This document shows positions 1 to 8,408 of a DNA stretch of 64,000 nucleotides, piece after piece. A model generated the notes under the pieces. It did no database searches. It had not been told where the DNA came from and worked only from the letters and a program-made list of their open reading frames with translations. Made by a program: the position numbers and the translations under genes. The DNA comes from Psychromonas ossibalaenae ATCC BAA-1528 (GTDB taxonomy: Bacteria; Pseudomonadota; Gammaproteobacteria; Enterobacterales; Psychromonadaceae), in contig NZ_KB906976.1 of assembly GCF_000381745.1 (NCBI RefSeq), positions 56,565-120,564 on the forward strand. Reading direction: 5' to 3'. Positions within the stretch are counted from its first letter, which is position 1. Each line of letters opens with the position of its first letter.

Positions 1-1109
1 TTCAGATACTTAAGCAGCCAGTAAGCGGCTTGTGGATTTTTACTATCATAGCTAACTGCAAATGAGTAAGCTCCCTGATAAGGTTTCCCACCGGCAACAT
101 TGCTGATACCTAATTGTGCTCCCGGAATACTGTTGTTAACTTGCCCCGAAACCGACCATAAATTATTGTAAGCAAAAGGCCACATAGCAACGCGCCCCTC
201 TTTTAACACAGTTGCCGCCTCCAAAAATGCAAAATTTACATTCGCCGGATAAGCATACTGCATAAGGTCTACATAATACCGGGCAGCCTGTTTTGCCTGT
301 TTTGAATCAGCCCTAACATGAAAACCTTTTATTCTGCCCTTTTCATACTCCGGAAAAAACCATTTGCCCTCTAATCCCCATAAAATTGACGACAGTTCAT
401 CATTAATATGCGGACGGTTGCCTAACATCAGTGCAACACCGTAAAAATCTTTGTTTAATACTTTTCCTGCCAGAGTCAGGCCTTTTTTACGGGTAAAGAA
501 ATCAGCGGTGTCACGGAGCTGCTCCAACGTCACGGGAGGCCGCAGCGGGTAACCGAAGCGCTTGATAAAGGCTTGTTGTTCTAACGGGTTGTCAAACAGA
601 TCTTTGCGGTAATGATTACCCATCACATAGGAGTTATAGGGCAGGCTGTGCAGATCATTGTTGTAGGATAAAATATTCACCAAGGCTGGATAATAATTAC
701 CAGAGAGCTCTGTAAACTCATTAATATTAGCCGCATCATATGTTTCTACCAGTTCTGCAATCGGGACAGTATAACCGTTAGCCGCCCACTCTTTTGCCCA
801 TCCGGCTTCAATGGTCAGCACATCATATTTCCCCAGCCCCCGCTGCATAGAAACAGTCTGCAGTTGATACATATCAGAAAGCGAAACCGACTTCACCTGA
901 ACCTGCACACCGGTTGCACGGGTAAATTCACTGATCAGATTATTTTTCAGGTACTCAGTCCAGAAACCCTTTTCAGCTACCAGAGTAATAGGAGTCTGAT
1001 TAGTTATTTTGGGTAATACTATGGGACGGGGATGCTCAATTAGAGGAGCGCCAGAAACATTTGCAGTGCTAAAACAAAAAAATATAAGCAGGTACTTGAT
1101 ACTATTCAT
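1..1109 (-). CDS. ABC transporter extracellular solute-binding protein, family 1 (C-terminus cut by window edge)
   Basis: The frame reads from an ATG at 1109 to the window edge without a stop, so about 369 residues are visible and the C-terminus is missing. The N-terminus (MNSIKYLLIFFCFSTANVSG) looks like a Sec signal peptide. The mature part reads like a periplasmic sugar or polyol binding protein: it has ...EFTRATGVQVQVKSVS near the start, a YDVLTIEAGWAKEWAANG segment, LPYNSYVMGN in the middle and GRVAMWPFAYNNLW further on, typical of family 1 binding proteins. It would deliver substrate to an inner-membrane ABC permease that must lie outside the window. The substrate cannot be told. No permease or ATPase gene is visible on this side. 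Confidence 0.8.
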   Translation of the reverse strand, partial: MNSIKYLLIFFCFSTANVSGAPLIEHPRPIVLPKITNQTPITLVAEKGFWTEYLKNNLISEFTRATGVQVQVKSVSLSDMYQLQTVSMQRGLGKYDVLTIEAGWAKEWAANGYTVPIAELVETYDAANINEFTELSGNYYPALVNILSYNNDLHSLPYNSYVMGNHYRKDLFDNPLEQQAFIKRFGYPLRPPVTLEQLRDTADFFTRKKGLTLAGKVLNKDFYGVALMLGNRPHINDELSSILWGLEGKWFFPEYEKGRIKGFHVRADSKQAKQAARYYVDLMQYAYPANVNFAFLEAATVLKEGRVAMWPFAYNNLWSVSGQVNNSIPGAQLGISNVAGGKPYQGAYSFAVSYDSKNPQAAYWLLKYL

Positions 1110-1260
1110 CGGCAGAAACCTCATTTAAAAACGGCATACCTTAATAAAAATAGTACAGCGGCAGTTAAAAAGAGTTTACCTTGATGAATAAGAGCACTAT
1201 TTAGGGAAAAGAAAAGCAAAAGCGTGATACGACACAGCTATCCCCTCACCACTACAAGGG

Positions 1261-3558
1261 TTAAGCTTTATGTTTAAAATAATCATTAAATGCTCTGCTT
1301 AAATATTTATCCGAACTATTATCATTAAACTCAACCTTAAAACTAATCCGGTCACATTCAATAATTTTACCCTCACGCCCGCTGCCGATATGAATTACCG
1401 CTTTACCAGTCGTTAATGCAGGTGCTTTATTCTTCACTGCATTTCTTGTCTGAACCGGTTTACCGCTGTCTATCTTACGACAAACAATACGGGCAGCAGC
1501 AGGTTTGATTTTCGTGATACGCCCTATTTTTAATAAATAACGCTGCACTTTTTCCGACATATCCTCCGGTAGAGAGTGATTGAGGTGGACAGCCTGGGCA
1601 ACATTCAACACCGTATTTATATCAACCTCTTTAACAAAACGAGAAGCACCGCTCTCCCCGTTTCCGTACTGCTGCGGTGAATGATAGATAAAAGCTCCTT
1701 TTTTTGCTCTGGTTAATCCGACATAGGCCAGGCGGCGCTGTTCCTGTATATCGTTTACACTGACGGATGACTTTTTGCGCACGCTGGGAAAATCTCCGGC
1801 ATTCCAGAAGGGTAAATGAACGTAATCAAACTCCGCCCCTTTAGCGCGGAAAATAGTGGTAATTTTAACCGCTTCTTCGCGGCTGTTTGCTCTATGAACG
1901 GCCTGTTCATTATGCTGAAAAAACTGCAGCGCCTGTTCGGTGTTTAGTTTAAGTGTTCTTAATATGGTAGCAACTGCATCAAGGCGATCTATATTTTCTT
2001 CAAAATCACTTTCAGTCGCTTCTGAATTTTTCAGCCAGTCGTTCACTGCAAATTTCTGACGATATCCGGCAAACAAAGTAAACGCACTTTGCTCTAAGTG
2101 ATGCTTAGCAAACCACTGCAGACGCTCATTCACCTTATTCAGACTTTTACTGTCCATAGAGCTGCGTACGGTGAAGTTTTTTACCTTCTGCCGGTAATCT
2201 GTTAATGCGCCGCCCGCTAAAAGATCTGCCAGGTCATTGACTGCGCTCTGCTTTATAAAACAGGTTGGGTAAGATAAAACGGTTTTAAAAGCGTCATTGA
2301 CCGGCATATTAGGTGTCTGCCGAGACCAGTGCTGCATAATGGCAATAACTGCACGCAGCAGGTTAATTTCTTTACTGTCTTTTAACGCACTGACTGCCGG
2401 CATCTGGTAGGCTATGTTTGCTTTCAGCAGGCCGATTTCCAGCAGCATGGTTTGTGACCAGCGGCGGATCAATATAGCGATTTCCGACGGGCGCGTCCCC
2501 TCTGCTAACTGCGCCCTGATATTTTTTACCGTTCTTGAAACAAAGGCTTTGTCAGCAATAACGTGAACATCGGTTTTTTCGGTATATTGACTGGAAGAGG
2601 TAATAAAATCTGATTCGCGCTGTTTATTATTACTGATCAGCTGATAGGCACTGATCGCTAATGCATGGCCATAGCGGAATGTTTCACTTAAGCGGTATTT
2701 TCTGCAGGGTGGAAAATCACGTTCGAAATTGAGCATAAATCCCGGATCACTGCCCCGCCAGCCGTAAATACTTTGATCAACATCTCCGACAACCACCAGA
2801 CTTGAATCAGTCCCTTTAATTAACTGCAGGAGCTGATACTGCACAGCATTAATATCTTGAAATTCATCAACAACAATCAACTGATAAGACTCTCGAATAG
2901 TTTCCTGAAAATCAAGATCCGAGCTTAACAGTGCCACGGCAGCCACTAACCAGTCATCAAAAAACAATACTTTTTGGTGTTTTCTCGCCTGCTCATACAA
3001 ATTATAAGTTTCTGTTAAAAAAGCATAATCTCGATTAAATTTATAATTATTCAGCACTTCCCTGGGAGTCAGTGCATTGGCTTTGATCAGACCGATAAAA
3101 CCGGCAGCCACGGTTCGAGTATTAGGTTTTAACAGAGTGTTTTTCTGCGCGGCATAACGCGGATCCGACGCCTGTTTTTTTAATACATCGCGAATAATAG
3201 ACATCGCCTGTTTTTCATTAAAAGACAGGCTGTAACCACTCTGCTTTAAATAACCGCTCTCATTGAGTATTTTTTTGCAGAATGCATGATAAGTATTAAC
3301 CATCTGCGCACCATTAACAGCCCGTTCGCCAAGTTTGCTGATAAAGTCACGGCTGGTTTCGCTGTTAAACATCAGTACACAAATCTGCGCAGCCGATAAT
3401 ACCTTTAACTGCTGCTCTAGAAAGCCAACCAGCGTTGATGTTTTACCTGTCCCGGCTCCAGCCGAGCAGAGCGCATTACCGCAGCTATGGCTGATCAGAG
3501 AGAGCTGTTCCTGAGTGTAGTTAAGAGCAGATATTGATGGTAAAGAGGCTGTGTGCAT
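1261..3558 (-). CDS. UvrD/Rep-family SF1 DNA helicase
   Basis: A 765-residue protein with the helicase motifs of superfamily 1A in order: Walker A GAGTGKTS near residue 35, motif II VVDEFQD around residue 230, motif III GDVDQSIYGWRGSDP, motif IV RLSETFRYG, motif V TTIFRAKGAEFDYV and motif VI RRLAYVGLTRAKK. The C-terminal stretch GKAVIHIGSGREGKI resembles the Tudor-like tail of UvrD/PcrA. It should be an ATP-dependent 3'-5' DNA translocase acting in repair or replication restart. It is longer and more divergent than Rep and shorter than typical RecB, so I do not assign uvrD or rep. It stands alone, with the neighbouring genes on the same strand but separated by more than 150 bp. Confidence 0.88.
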   Translation of the reverse strand: MHTASLPSISALNYTQEQLSLISHSCGNALCSAGAGTGKTSTLVGFLEQQLKVLSAAQICVLMFNSETSRDFISKLGERAVNGAQMVNTYHAFCKKILNESGYLKQSGYSLSFNEKQAMSIIRDVLKKQASDPRYAAQKNTLLKPNTRTVAAGFIGLIKANALTPREVLNNYKFNRDYAFLTETYNLYEQARKHQKVLFFDDWLVAAVALLSSDLDFQETIRESYQLIVVDEFQDINAVQYQLLQLIKGTDSSLVVVGDVDQSIYGWRGSDPGFMLNFERDFPPCRKYRLSETFRYGHALAISAYQLISNNKQRESDFITSSSQYTEKTDVHVIADKAFVSRTVKNIRAQLAEGTRPSEIAILIRRWSQTMLLEIGLLKANIAYQMPAVSALKDSKEINLLRAVIAIMQHWSRQTPNMPVNDAFKTVLSYPTCFIKQSAVNDLADLLAGGALTDYRQKVKNFTVRSSMDSKSLNKVNERLQWFAKHHLEQSAFTLFAGYRQKFAVNDWLKNSEATESDFEENIDRLDAVATILRTLKLNTEQALQFFQHNEQAVHRANSREEAVKITTIFRAKGAEFDYVHLPFWNAGDFPSVRKKSSVSVNDIQEQRRLAYVGLTRAKKGAFIYHSPQQYGNGESGASRFVKEVDINTVLNVAQAVHLNHSLPEDMSEKVQRYLLKIGRITKIKPAAARIVCRKIDSGKPVQTRNAVKNKAPALTTGKAVIHIGSGREGKIIECDRISFKVEFNDNSSDKYLSRAFNDYFKHKA

Positions 3559-3747
3559 AACAATTTAAATTCGAGACTGAATAAGAGAGCCGGCATTTTA
3601 ATGCTAAAAAGTGTTTTCTCATAGCTAATAAACACTATCAGCAAATGAAACAAACGGCCCCGGCAAATCAGCTATACACTTTCAGTACATGAAAACGGGT
3701 TAGAGCAGCAAGACATAGCGCTGAGCATTACGCCCAGCGTAAAACTG

Positions 3748-4794
3748 TTAGCCATGTGCAAACTTACGTAAGTAGTCTGCCGGCACCGGGTAACTCTGTC
3801 CCAAATGTTGGGGATGTACACATCTTGTAACCGGATATTTCACAAACACGCAGTTACCTGAACCATGAAAATGTCGATAAACCAGCTTGCCGTATTTATT
3901 TTTTACCGGATCCAGCTGCCTTACCGAAGCCTCAGTTAAACGGATCAGACTGCCTAAATAATTCAGCAGCTCACGGCTTTGTATGTCACGTGCCGGCAGT
4001 CCGTGATTTCGTCTAAGCAGTCTTAACCGGGTAAGTGCAGCGGCGGCATCCGGATTTAAACGCGCAGTTTCTAACGCAATGATAAACAGCGCTTTTGCAG
4101 AGCCCGGCGGATTCATTAATCCGGCAATATGGGTATTCCACCAGTTCTGACTGTCTACAAACAGCTGCTCATGGCGAATCTCGGCATTATCTATCGTTCC
4201 TTGAACTGACACTTCACTTTGCACCTCTGCAATACCGGTTAAGGTATTAAATGACAGCTCTCCTGTTCTGGCCGTCATACGCACCTGCAGCCGCGGGCTG
4301 ATACGGTTAAATAAGTTATAAGCGAAACTGTCCGTCCAGTCGACTGCATCCAGATTCTGATGATCAAGCGCATATTGTGAGCTTCTTGCACCAAAACACA
4401 TAACTAATGAAAGATTGTAACAATGACTCCTAGTAAATATAGTTAATAATAAATCTGCCAGCTGCTGATCGGTAACATGTTGATCCGCTCTGCAGCTGCC
4501 TACAGGTGCTTTAATAATACCGTAATTAATACTGCGCATCGGCCCGTGTAATGACAGCATCACCCGGTCGGCTTTCATACACTCAGATTTTATTTTACTC
4601 AGGGTTTTAGTGTAATTCCGGTTGCGGACACCGTTGATATGATCACGGTAAAAATCCACCAGCATAATCTCTTTTACCTGCTCCGATTTAAAATACCCCT
4701 GCGGACGAGGGAATTTTATTCGTAACGCATCAATCGCTTTTCTACCGTCAACCCCAAGATCATCCGACATATTTAAAAATATTTGTTTGCCCAT
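3748..4794 (-). CDS. Unrecognised 348-aa protein with a possible clan-CD (caspase/C80-like) His-Cys dyad
   Basis: I do not recognise the family. Two hydrophobic strands each end in a residue that would fit a clan-CD cysteine peptidase: ADRVMLSLHG (His83-Gly84) and YNLSLVMCFGARS (Cys133). Clan CD enzymes (caspases, gingipains, C80 toxin-processing domains, OspB-type effectors) place the catalytic His before Gly and the Cys at the ends of such strands about 40-60 residues apart, as here. The rest is soluble, mixed alpha/beta, basic near the C-terminus, with no signal peptide or membrane segment. The neighbours (a helicase and an NsrR/Fur-type promoter region) give no functional clue. Protease activity is inference from motif spacing only. 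Confidence 0.55.
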   Translation of the reverse strand: MGKQIFLNMSDDLGVDGRKAIDALRIKFPRPQGYFKSEQVKEIMLVDFYRDHINGVRNRNYTKTLSKIKSECMKADRVMLSLHGPMRSINYGIIKAPVGSCRADQHVTDQQLADLLLTIFTRSHCYNLSLVMCFGARSSQYALDHQNLDAVDWTDSFAYNLFNRISPRLQVRMTARTGELSFNTLTGIAEVQSEVSVQGTIDNAEIRHEQLFVDSQNWWNTHIAGLMNPPGSAKALFIIALETARLNPDAAAALTRLRLLRRNHGLPARDIQSRELLNYLGSLIRLTEASVRQLDPVKNKYGKLVYRHFHGSGNCVFVKYPVTRCVHPQHLGQSYPVPADYLRKFAHG

Positions 4795-5051
4795 GTATTG
4801 CTATTCCATTAATTGTTTAACTCTATAATTCAAGCGCTTAAAATTAGTTCGACTCTAAAAGCCGCAGTCTTGATTTATTATCAACGCAACACAAAACATA
4901 TCACATAAACGTGACAAAAAACTCATGGCTTGACATTTATTTGAACTCGACAGCAGCAGGCTCAAAATAACGGGCTGAATACTCTTTAACCCTCTCTCGG
5001 CAGCATTTGCTGATCTAATACAAAAAGTTCTGCAGCCCGGCAATAAACGCA
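4795..5051. other. Intergenic region, nothing recognised
   Basis: Divergent intergenic stretch between the 348-aa gene and the regulatory sites of the DUF1971 gene. A 65-codon minus-strand frame (4855-5052) has no ribosome binding site and no protein-like composition and is not called. Confidence 0.4.
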
Positions 5052-5070
5052 AATGATAATTATTATTGAC
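5052..5070 (+). promoter_or_regulatory. Fur-box-like sequence overlapping the -35 region
   Basis: The sequence TGATAATTATTATTGA closely follows the 7-1-7 Fur pattern (TGATAAT-N-ATTATCA): the left arm is exact and the right arm keeps five of seven bases. It ends in the TTGAC of the predicted -35 hexamer (5066-5071), so a bound repressor would block polymerase. Iron control of this cupin gene is inference. Confidence 0.4.
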
Positions 5071-5081
5071 AAAGAACCCAA

Positions 5082-5104
5082 AAGAAGTAATCTATATGCA
5101 TCTT
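5082..5104 (+). promoter_or_regulatory. NsrR-like operator upstream of the DUF1971 gene
   Basis: The right half ATATGCATCTT matches the NsrR half-site AAATGCATCTT at ten of eleven positions. The left half AAGAAGTAATC, separated by one base, keeps seven of eleven positions of AAGATGCATTT. The 11-1-11 geometry is that of the nitric oxide sensor NsrR. The site covers the expected -10 region of a promoter with TTGACA at 5066-5071. E. coli yeaR, which belongs to the same protein family, is NsrR-repressed, which supports the reading. Confidence 0.5.
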
Positions 5105-5168
5105 TAGTGTTCCAGTGAACACTGATACAAATTAATTTATCTAATATACCTTACTGAGGAGATTTAAA

Positions 5169-5507
5169 ATGAGTCATTTACGAATTCCAGCTAACTGGAC
5201 AGTACAGCGTTCTACCCCTTTCTTTAGCAAAGAAAACGTTCCTGCGGCACTGCTTTCGCATCACAACACTGCACAAGGCGTATTCGGTCAACTGTGTGTA
5301 ATGGAAGGTATCGTTACCTATTACGGCTTTGCCGATGAACATGCCAGCGAGCCGGAAATAAAAGTGGTTATCAATGCAGGACAGTTCGCTACCAGCCCGC
5401 CTCAATACTGGCATCGTATTGAAATATCTGATGATGCGCAGTTCAATATTAATTTCTGGTCTGAGACAGATAAAAGAGATCAGCCTCTTTTCCACGCTAA
5501 GAAATAA
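5169..5507 (+). CDS. DUF1971 cupin protein, YeaR/TehB-N-like
   Basis: A 112-residue single-domain protein starting at an ATG preceded by GAGGAG at good spacing. The sequence MSHLRIPANWTVQRSTPFF followed by PAALLSHHNTAQGVFGQL and the PPQYWHRIEISDDAQFNI strand is the pattern of the DUF1971 family, a small cupin fold found as E. coli YeaR and as the N-terminal part of some TehB tellurite proteins. The biochemical role is not established; in E. coli yeaR responds to nitrate and nitric oxide. Here the promoter carries an NsrR-like site and a Fur-like site, so expression in nitrosative or iron stress is likely. It is monocistronic, with a hairpin after the stop. Confidence 0.8.
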   Translation: MSHLRIPANWTVQRSTPFFSKENVPAALLSHHNTAQGVFGQLCVMEGIVTYYGFADEHASEPEIKVVINAGQFATSPPQYWHRIEISDDAQFNINFWSETDKRDQPLFHAKK

Positions 5508-5512
5508 ACGTT

Positions 5513-5543
5513 ATGCTGTTCCCGCGCTCTACGGGAACAGCAT
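5513..5543 (+). terminator. Strong hairpin after the DUF1971 gene
   Basis: Perfect 12-bp arms ATGCTGTTCCCG and CGGGAACAGCAT with a 7-nt loop, six bases after the stop codon. There is no U-tract, so it may stabilise the 3' end rather than terminate on its own. Confidence 0.5.
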
Positions 5544-5596
5544 CATTCATAAACCAAGCATGGGAATGAAGCACGCTGTCTTCAACGTTTAAGCTG

Positions 5597-7159
5597 CTAA
5601 AGTTTTTCTACTATTATGGTTATCTTACCTTCGTTATTTCCATAATATGCCTTCTTGTCATTGGCAAAGGGCTTAAATTCCCCCGACTTTTTCATTTTCA
5701 CTTCAACCGGCCCTTCACCTATTTCAAATGTACAGTCGTCATCTTTAATGCATCCGCATAAACAAAACCAGTCTGAGTCAGGTACTCTACGAAATGGTTC
5801 AGCTAATGCGATAGCAATCTCTCTTATCCCCAGCTCCTGACTGCCTCTATTCCAGCCTTTAGGGCCGCATTTAATCGTCGCATCTTTCCACTGCTGAGCC
5901 GGTTTAGCAGTAAATCGATAGGTTGATCCCTTTTCTAACATCAAGCCGCTGTTGTTATACAGTTGACTGGCAAATACAGTCACCTCTGCGTGCTGACCTA
6001 CTTTTTCAAAATACCGTAGGTCGCCGCGGGGAGTTTCAATATGCGGCGTAATTCCATGGCATTCTTTTGTTCTTCCATCTGCATAAACAACGCGGTGTTT
6101 TCTGTTTTTTAATGACTTCGGCCGGTAGTCGCCATCACCGTGAATACGCGAGGCAACAGACCAATGCAGCAACGGCAGTTTACTGCAGACTCGGTCATCC
6201 TCGATGACACAGCAGAGACGATCCGTCAACGTAGTCCAGTCAAGTATTAAAAACCTGTCCTGCTGATGATTTTTACCAAAGGGACTAGGATTACGCGCCA
6301 GATCATCAATACCTATTTCGTAATCGACACCTTTAGGAATTACTTTTTCTAACATAGAAGCGTTAGGCATTGCATATTCTGCCTGCGGCACATTGTCCGA
6401 TATCCACTGTAGAAAATATTCAAATGCCATATCCGATAAACGATCCCGGTAATAGCCGCCGCCGACATCTGAATGCGCGCCCGCAAACCAGACTTCATGA
6501 ACAACATCTTCCTGATAGTTCATCAAAGTGGGTTGAAAGGCATGGCGCTTGTCATCCAGACTAATACAGTGAAGTGCTTTTATTACATTGCCGGGCAGTG
6601 TGTGCCCATTTTCAAACAACACATCAGACTCAGGACGATCTGATTTAGACATATTTGGAATTCCGATACTCGCGACTGTGTCATAAAGGGCTTCATAGAC
6701 AAACTTCCCAACAACTGCATATTGCGGTTCTGACTTAGCTTTTTCATGATGCTCTTTTTCTATTATCGCAACAAAACGTCTAGCTAATGCGGCCCCGCGG
6801 CTGAACCCGGTAACCAGCATTTTATCGCCAATTTCATAGTTATTTTTAAAATCACTCATGGCATTTTTTAGGATAGCGGCAACATCTGACTTTTCTGCAG
6901 ATACAGCAGCGTTATATAATCGCTTTAAACGAGAACCATAGGTACCGACACCCTGGTAATAAAAAACCACCTGACTGCTTCCCGCCCAGCTAGACGTACA
7001 GCCTTTTTCTTTCTGTAGATTACCTCCAAGCATTAAGTGAAATTTCAATATATTGGTAATATTGTCGTCTTCTTTAGCTCCTTTGTAGTCGATATCCTGC
7101 GATGCATCTGACGGTTCATTGCATGTTCCGTCAAAGTTAAAAATAAGTAATTTGGACAT
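5597..7159 (-). CDS. DUF2235 alpha/beta hydrolase, Tle1-like phospholipase family
   Basis: A 520-residue protein. The N-terminus MSKLLIFNFDGTCNEP, the segment VVFYYQGVGTYG and the nucleophile elbow TGFSRGAALARRF (GFSRG at residues 118-122, Ser120) are the signature of DUF2235, which includes the T6SS phospholipase effectors of the Tle1 group. VWFAGAHSDVGGGYY in the middle of the protein carries the expected catalytic Asp. The C-terminal 150 residues look beta-rich and are unlike the catalytic part. No signal peptide is present. No vgrG, PAAR, hcp or immunity-type gene flanks it, so whether it is secreted is open; the downstream neighbour is the convergent DUF1971 gene. Confidence 0.8.
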   Translation of the reverse strand: MSKLLIFNFDGTCNEPSDASQDIDYKGAKEDDNITNILKFHLMLGGNLQKEKGCTSSWAGSSQVVFYYQGVGTYGSRLKRLYNAAVSAEKSDVAAILKNAMSDFKNNYEIGDKMLVTGFSRGAALARRFVAIIEKEHHEKAKSEPQYAVVGKFVYEALYDTVASIGIPNMSKSDRPESDVLFENGHTLPGNVIKALHCISLDDKRHAFQPTLMNYQEDVVHEVWFAGAHSDVGGGYYRDRLSDMAFEYFLQWISDNVPQAEYAMPNASMLEKVIPKGVDYEIGIDDLARNPSPFGKNHQQDRFLILDWTTLTDRLCCVIEDDRVCSKLPLLHWSVASRIHGDGDYRPKSLKNRKHRVVYADGRTKECHGITPHIETPRGDLRYFEKVGQHAEVTVFASQLYNNSGLMLEKGSTYRFTAKPAQQWKDATIKCGPKGWNRGSQELGIREIAIALAEPFRRVPDSDWFCLCGCIKDDDCTFEIGEGPVEVKMKKSGEFKPFANDKKAYYGNNEGKITIIVEKL

Positions 7160-7468
7160 TGTTAATTACCTCTTTATCTGCAATTTAAGAAAATCATTTA
7201 TGGACAGCGGTCTATGCTGTCACCGCGCGCATATTCACCTCTTTCACAAACTCAAACATGACTTTAGAACAATATAATTTTTATAAATAGATCAGCATCA
7301 TGTTTTTACACCTTGGAGTTTAATATTTAGGCAGGACTTTCCAGACAATCTGAACATCAATTTTCAAAAACTTTGTACTTGATATTTTTTCTATAATAGA
7401 TTCCGCTCCTGCCGTATAATAACGGCCTGAATGTGATTGTTTTAAAATGAGAATAGGAAAACTGCTGT
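7160..7468. other. Divergent intergenic region with promoters only
   Basis: The 309-bp gap between the DUF2235 gene and the symporter gene contains AT-rich stretches, including a TATAAT-like hexamer near 7418 upstream of the symporter. I see no further gene or repeat. Confidence 0.4.
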
Positions 7469-8320
7469 ATGAGCCAGACAATGTTAACCATTGCACTGCC
7501 GCTTGCGCTGGCGTGGGTAATGTACTGCGTAGGCCTGACCCTTACCGTAGAAGACTTTAAACGTGTTGCTCTTTATCCGCACAAAGTAATAGCGGCTTTA
7601 GCTGCCCAGTTAATCGGCCTGCCGCTGCTCGCCTATCTCTTAATCCATCTGTTTGCTTTGCCGGAGCCAATTGCCGCCGGTTTATGGCTGCTGGCCATTG
7701 CACCTGGCGGGGCATCATCCAATGCAATTAGCCATTTAAGCGGCGGTGACAGCGCCCTGTCAATCAGTATCACTGCGGTCAGCAGTTTAATCATCCCAGT
7801 CAGCCTGCCGCTTATGCTGCCGTTAATCATTCACGACACCCAGCTGGTTATGCCAGTTCAGACAGCAATACTGCAGCTGGCGGCCGTTACTATTGCACCT
7901 TTGATCATTGCAATGACCATGAAACGTTACATCACAGCGTTTTGGTTTTCTGCCTTTAGCCGTTTTGCAGCGTCTTCGGCATTATGTGCCCTGTTTTTTA
8001 CCGTTGTGGTTACGCTGGCGGCCAACGCTCACATCTTTAGTCAGATGTTTACTGTGGCTTCAACTGCCGTTCTCGCATTGTGTTTGAGCGGCATGCTTCT
8101 CGGTCTGACTGTCGCGAAACTTTTAGGCGGAGATAAACGTCTGATGAAAACACTGTCTATTGAAGTTGGAATTCAAAACGCAGGAACGGCAATATTCGTA
8201 GCCGTTGTGCAGCTGCAGAGACCGGAACTGGCACTCACCCCGCTGCTGTACGGAATATTAATGAATATACCGGCAATGCTGCTTATTTATCGAAACAAAC
8301 GCAGAGTCAGCTGCCGTTAA
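7469..8320 (+). CDS. Bile acid:sodium symporter (BASS) family transporter
   Basis: A 283-residue integral membrane protein with about nine or ten hydrophobic segments. The sequence LTLTVEDFKRV after the first helix and the motif LLAIAPGGASSNAISHLSGGDSALS are hallmarks of the SBF/BASS fold, where the discontinuous helix binds sodium; SIEVGIQNAGTAIFVAVV near the end is the second crossing motif. Members move bile acids, pantoate, pyruvate or other organic anions with Na+; the substrate here cannot be told. The gene is monocistronic and converges on the DUF1254 gene with a shared hairpin terminator between them. Confidence 0.87.
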   Translation: MSQTMLTIALPLALAWVMYCVGLTLTVEDFKRVALYPHKVIAALAAQLIGLPLLAYLLIHLFALPEPIAAGLWLLAIAPGGASSNAISHLSGGDSALSISITAVSSLIIPVSLPLMLPLIIHDTQLVMPVQTAILQLAAVTIAPLIIAMTMKRYITAFWFSAFSRFAASSALCALFFTVVVTLAANAHIFSQMFTVASTAVLALCLSGMLLGLTVAKLLGGDKRLMKTLSIEVGIQNAGTAIFVAVVQLQRPELALTPLLYGILMNIPAMLLIYRNKRRVSCR

Positions 8321-8370
8321 TGTACTAGGAATACCACGTATAGAACAGAAGTAAGGTGTATACAGATAAG

Positions 8371-8394
8371 CGGTCAGTTTTACCTGACCGTTTC
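8371..8394. terminator. Bidirectional hairpin terminator
   Basis: Arms CGGTCAG and CTGACCG with a 6-nt loop, followed by TTT, lie between two convergent stop codons (8320 and 8409). Confidence 0.6.
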
Positions 8395-8408
8395 ACAAGA
8401 AAATCTAC

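Noticed and set aside
4855..5052. A 65-codon minus-strand frame with ATG
   Set aside because: No ribosome binding site, unbalanced composition and location inside the divergent promoter region.
5597..7159. A type VI secretion locus around the DUF2235 gene
   Set aside because: No vgrG, hcp, PAAR or tss genes are visible; only the lone hydrolase is.
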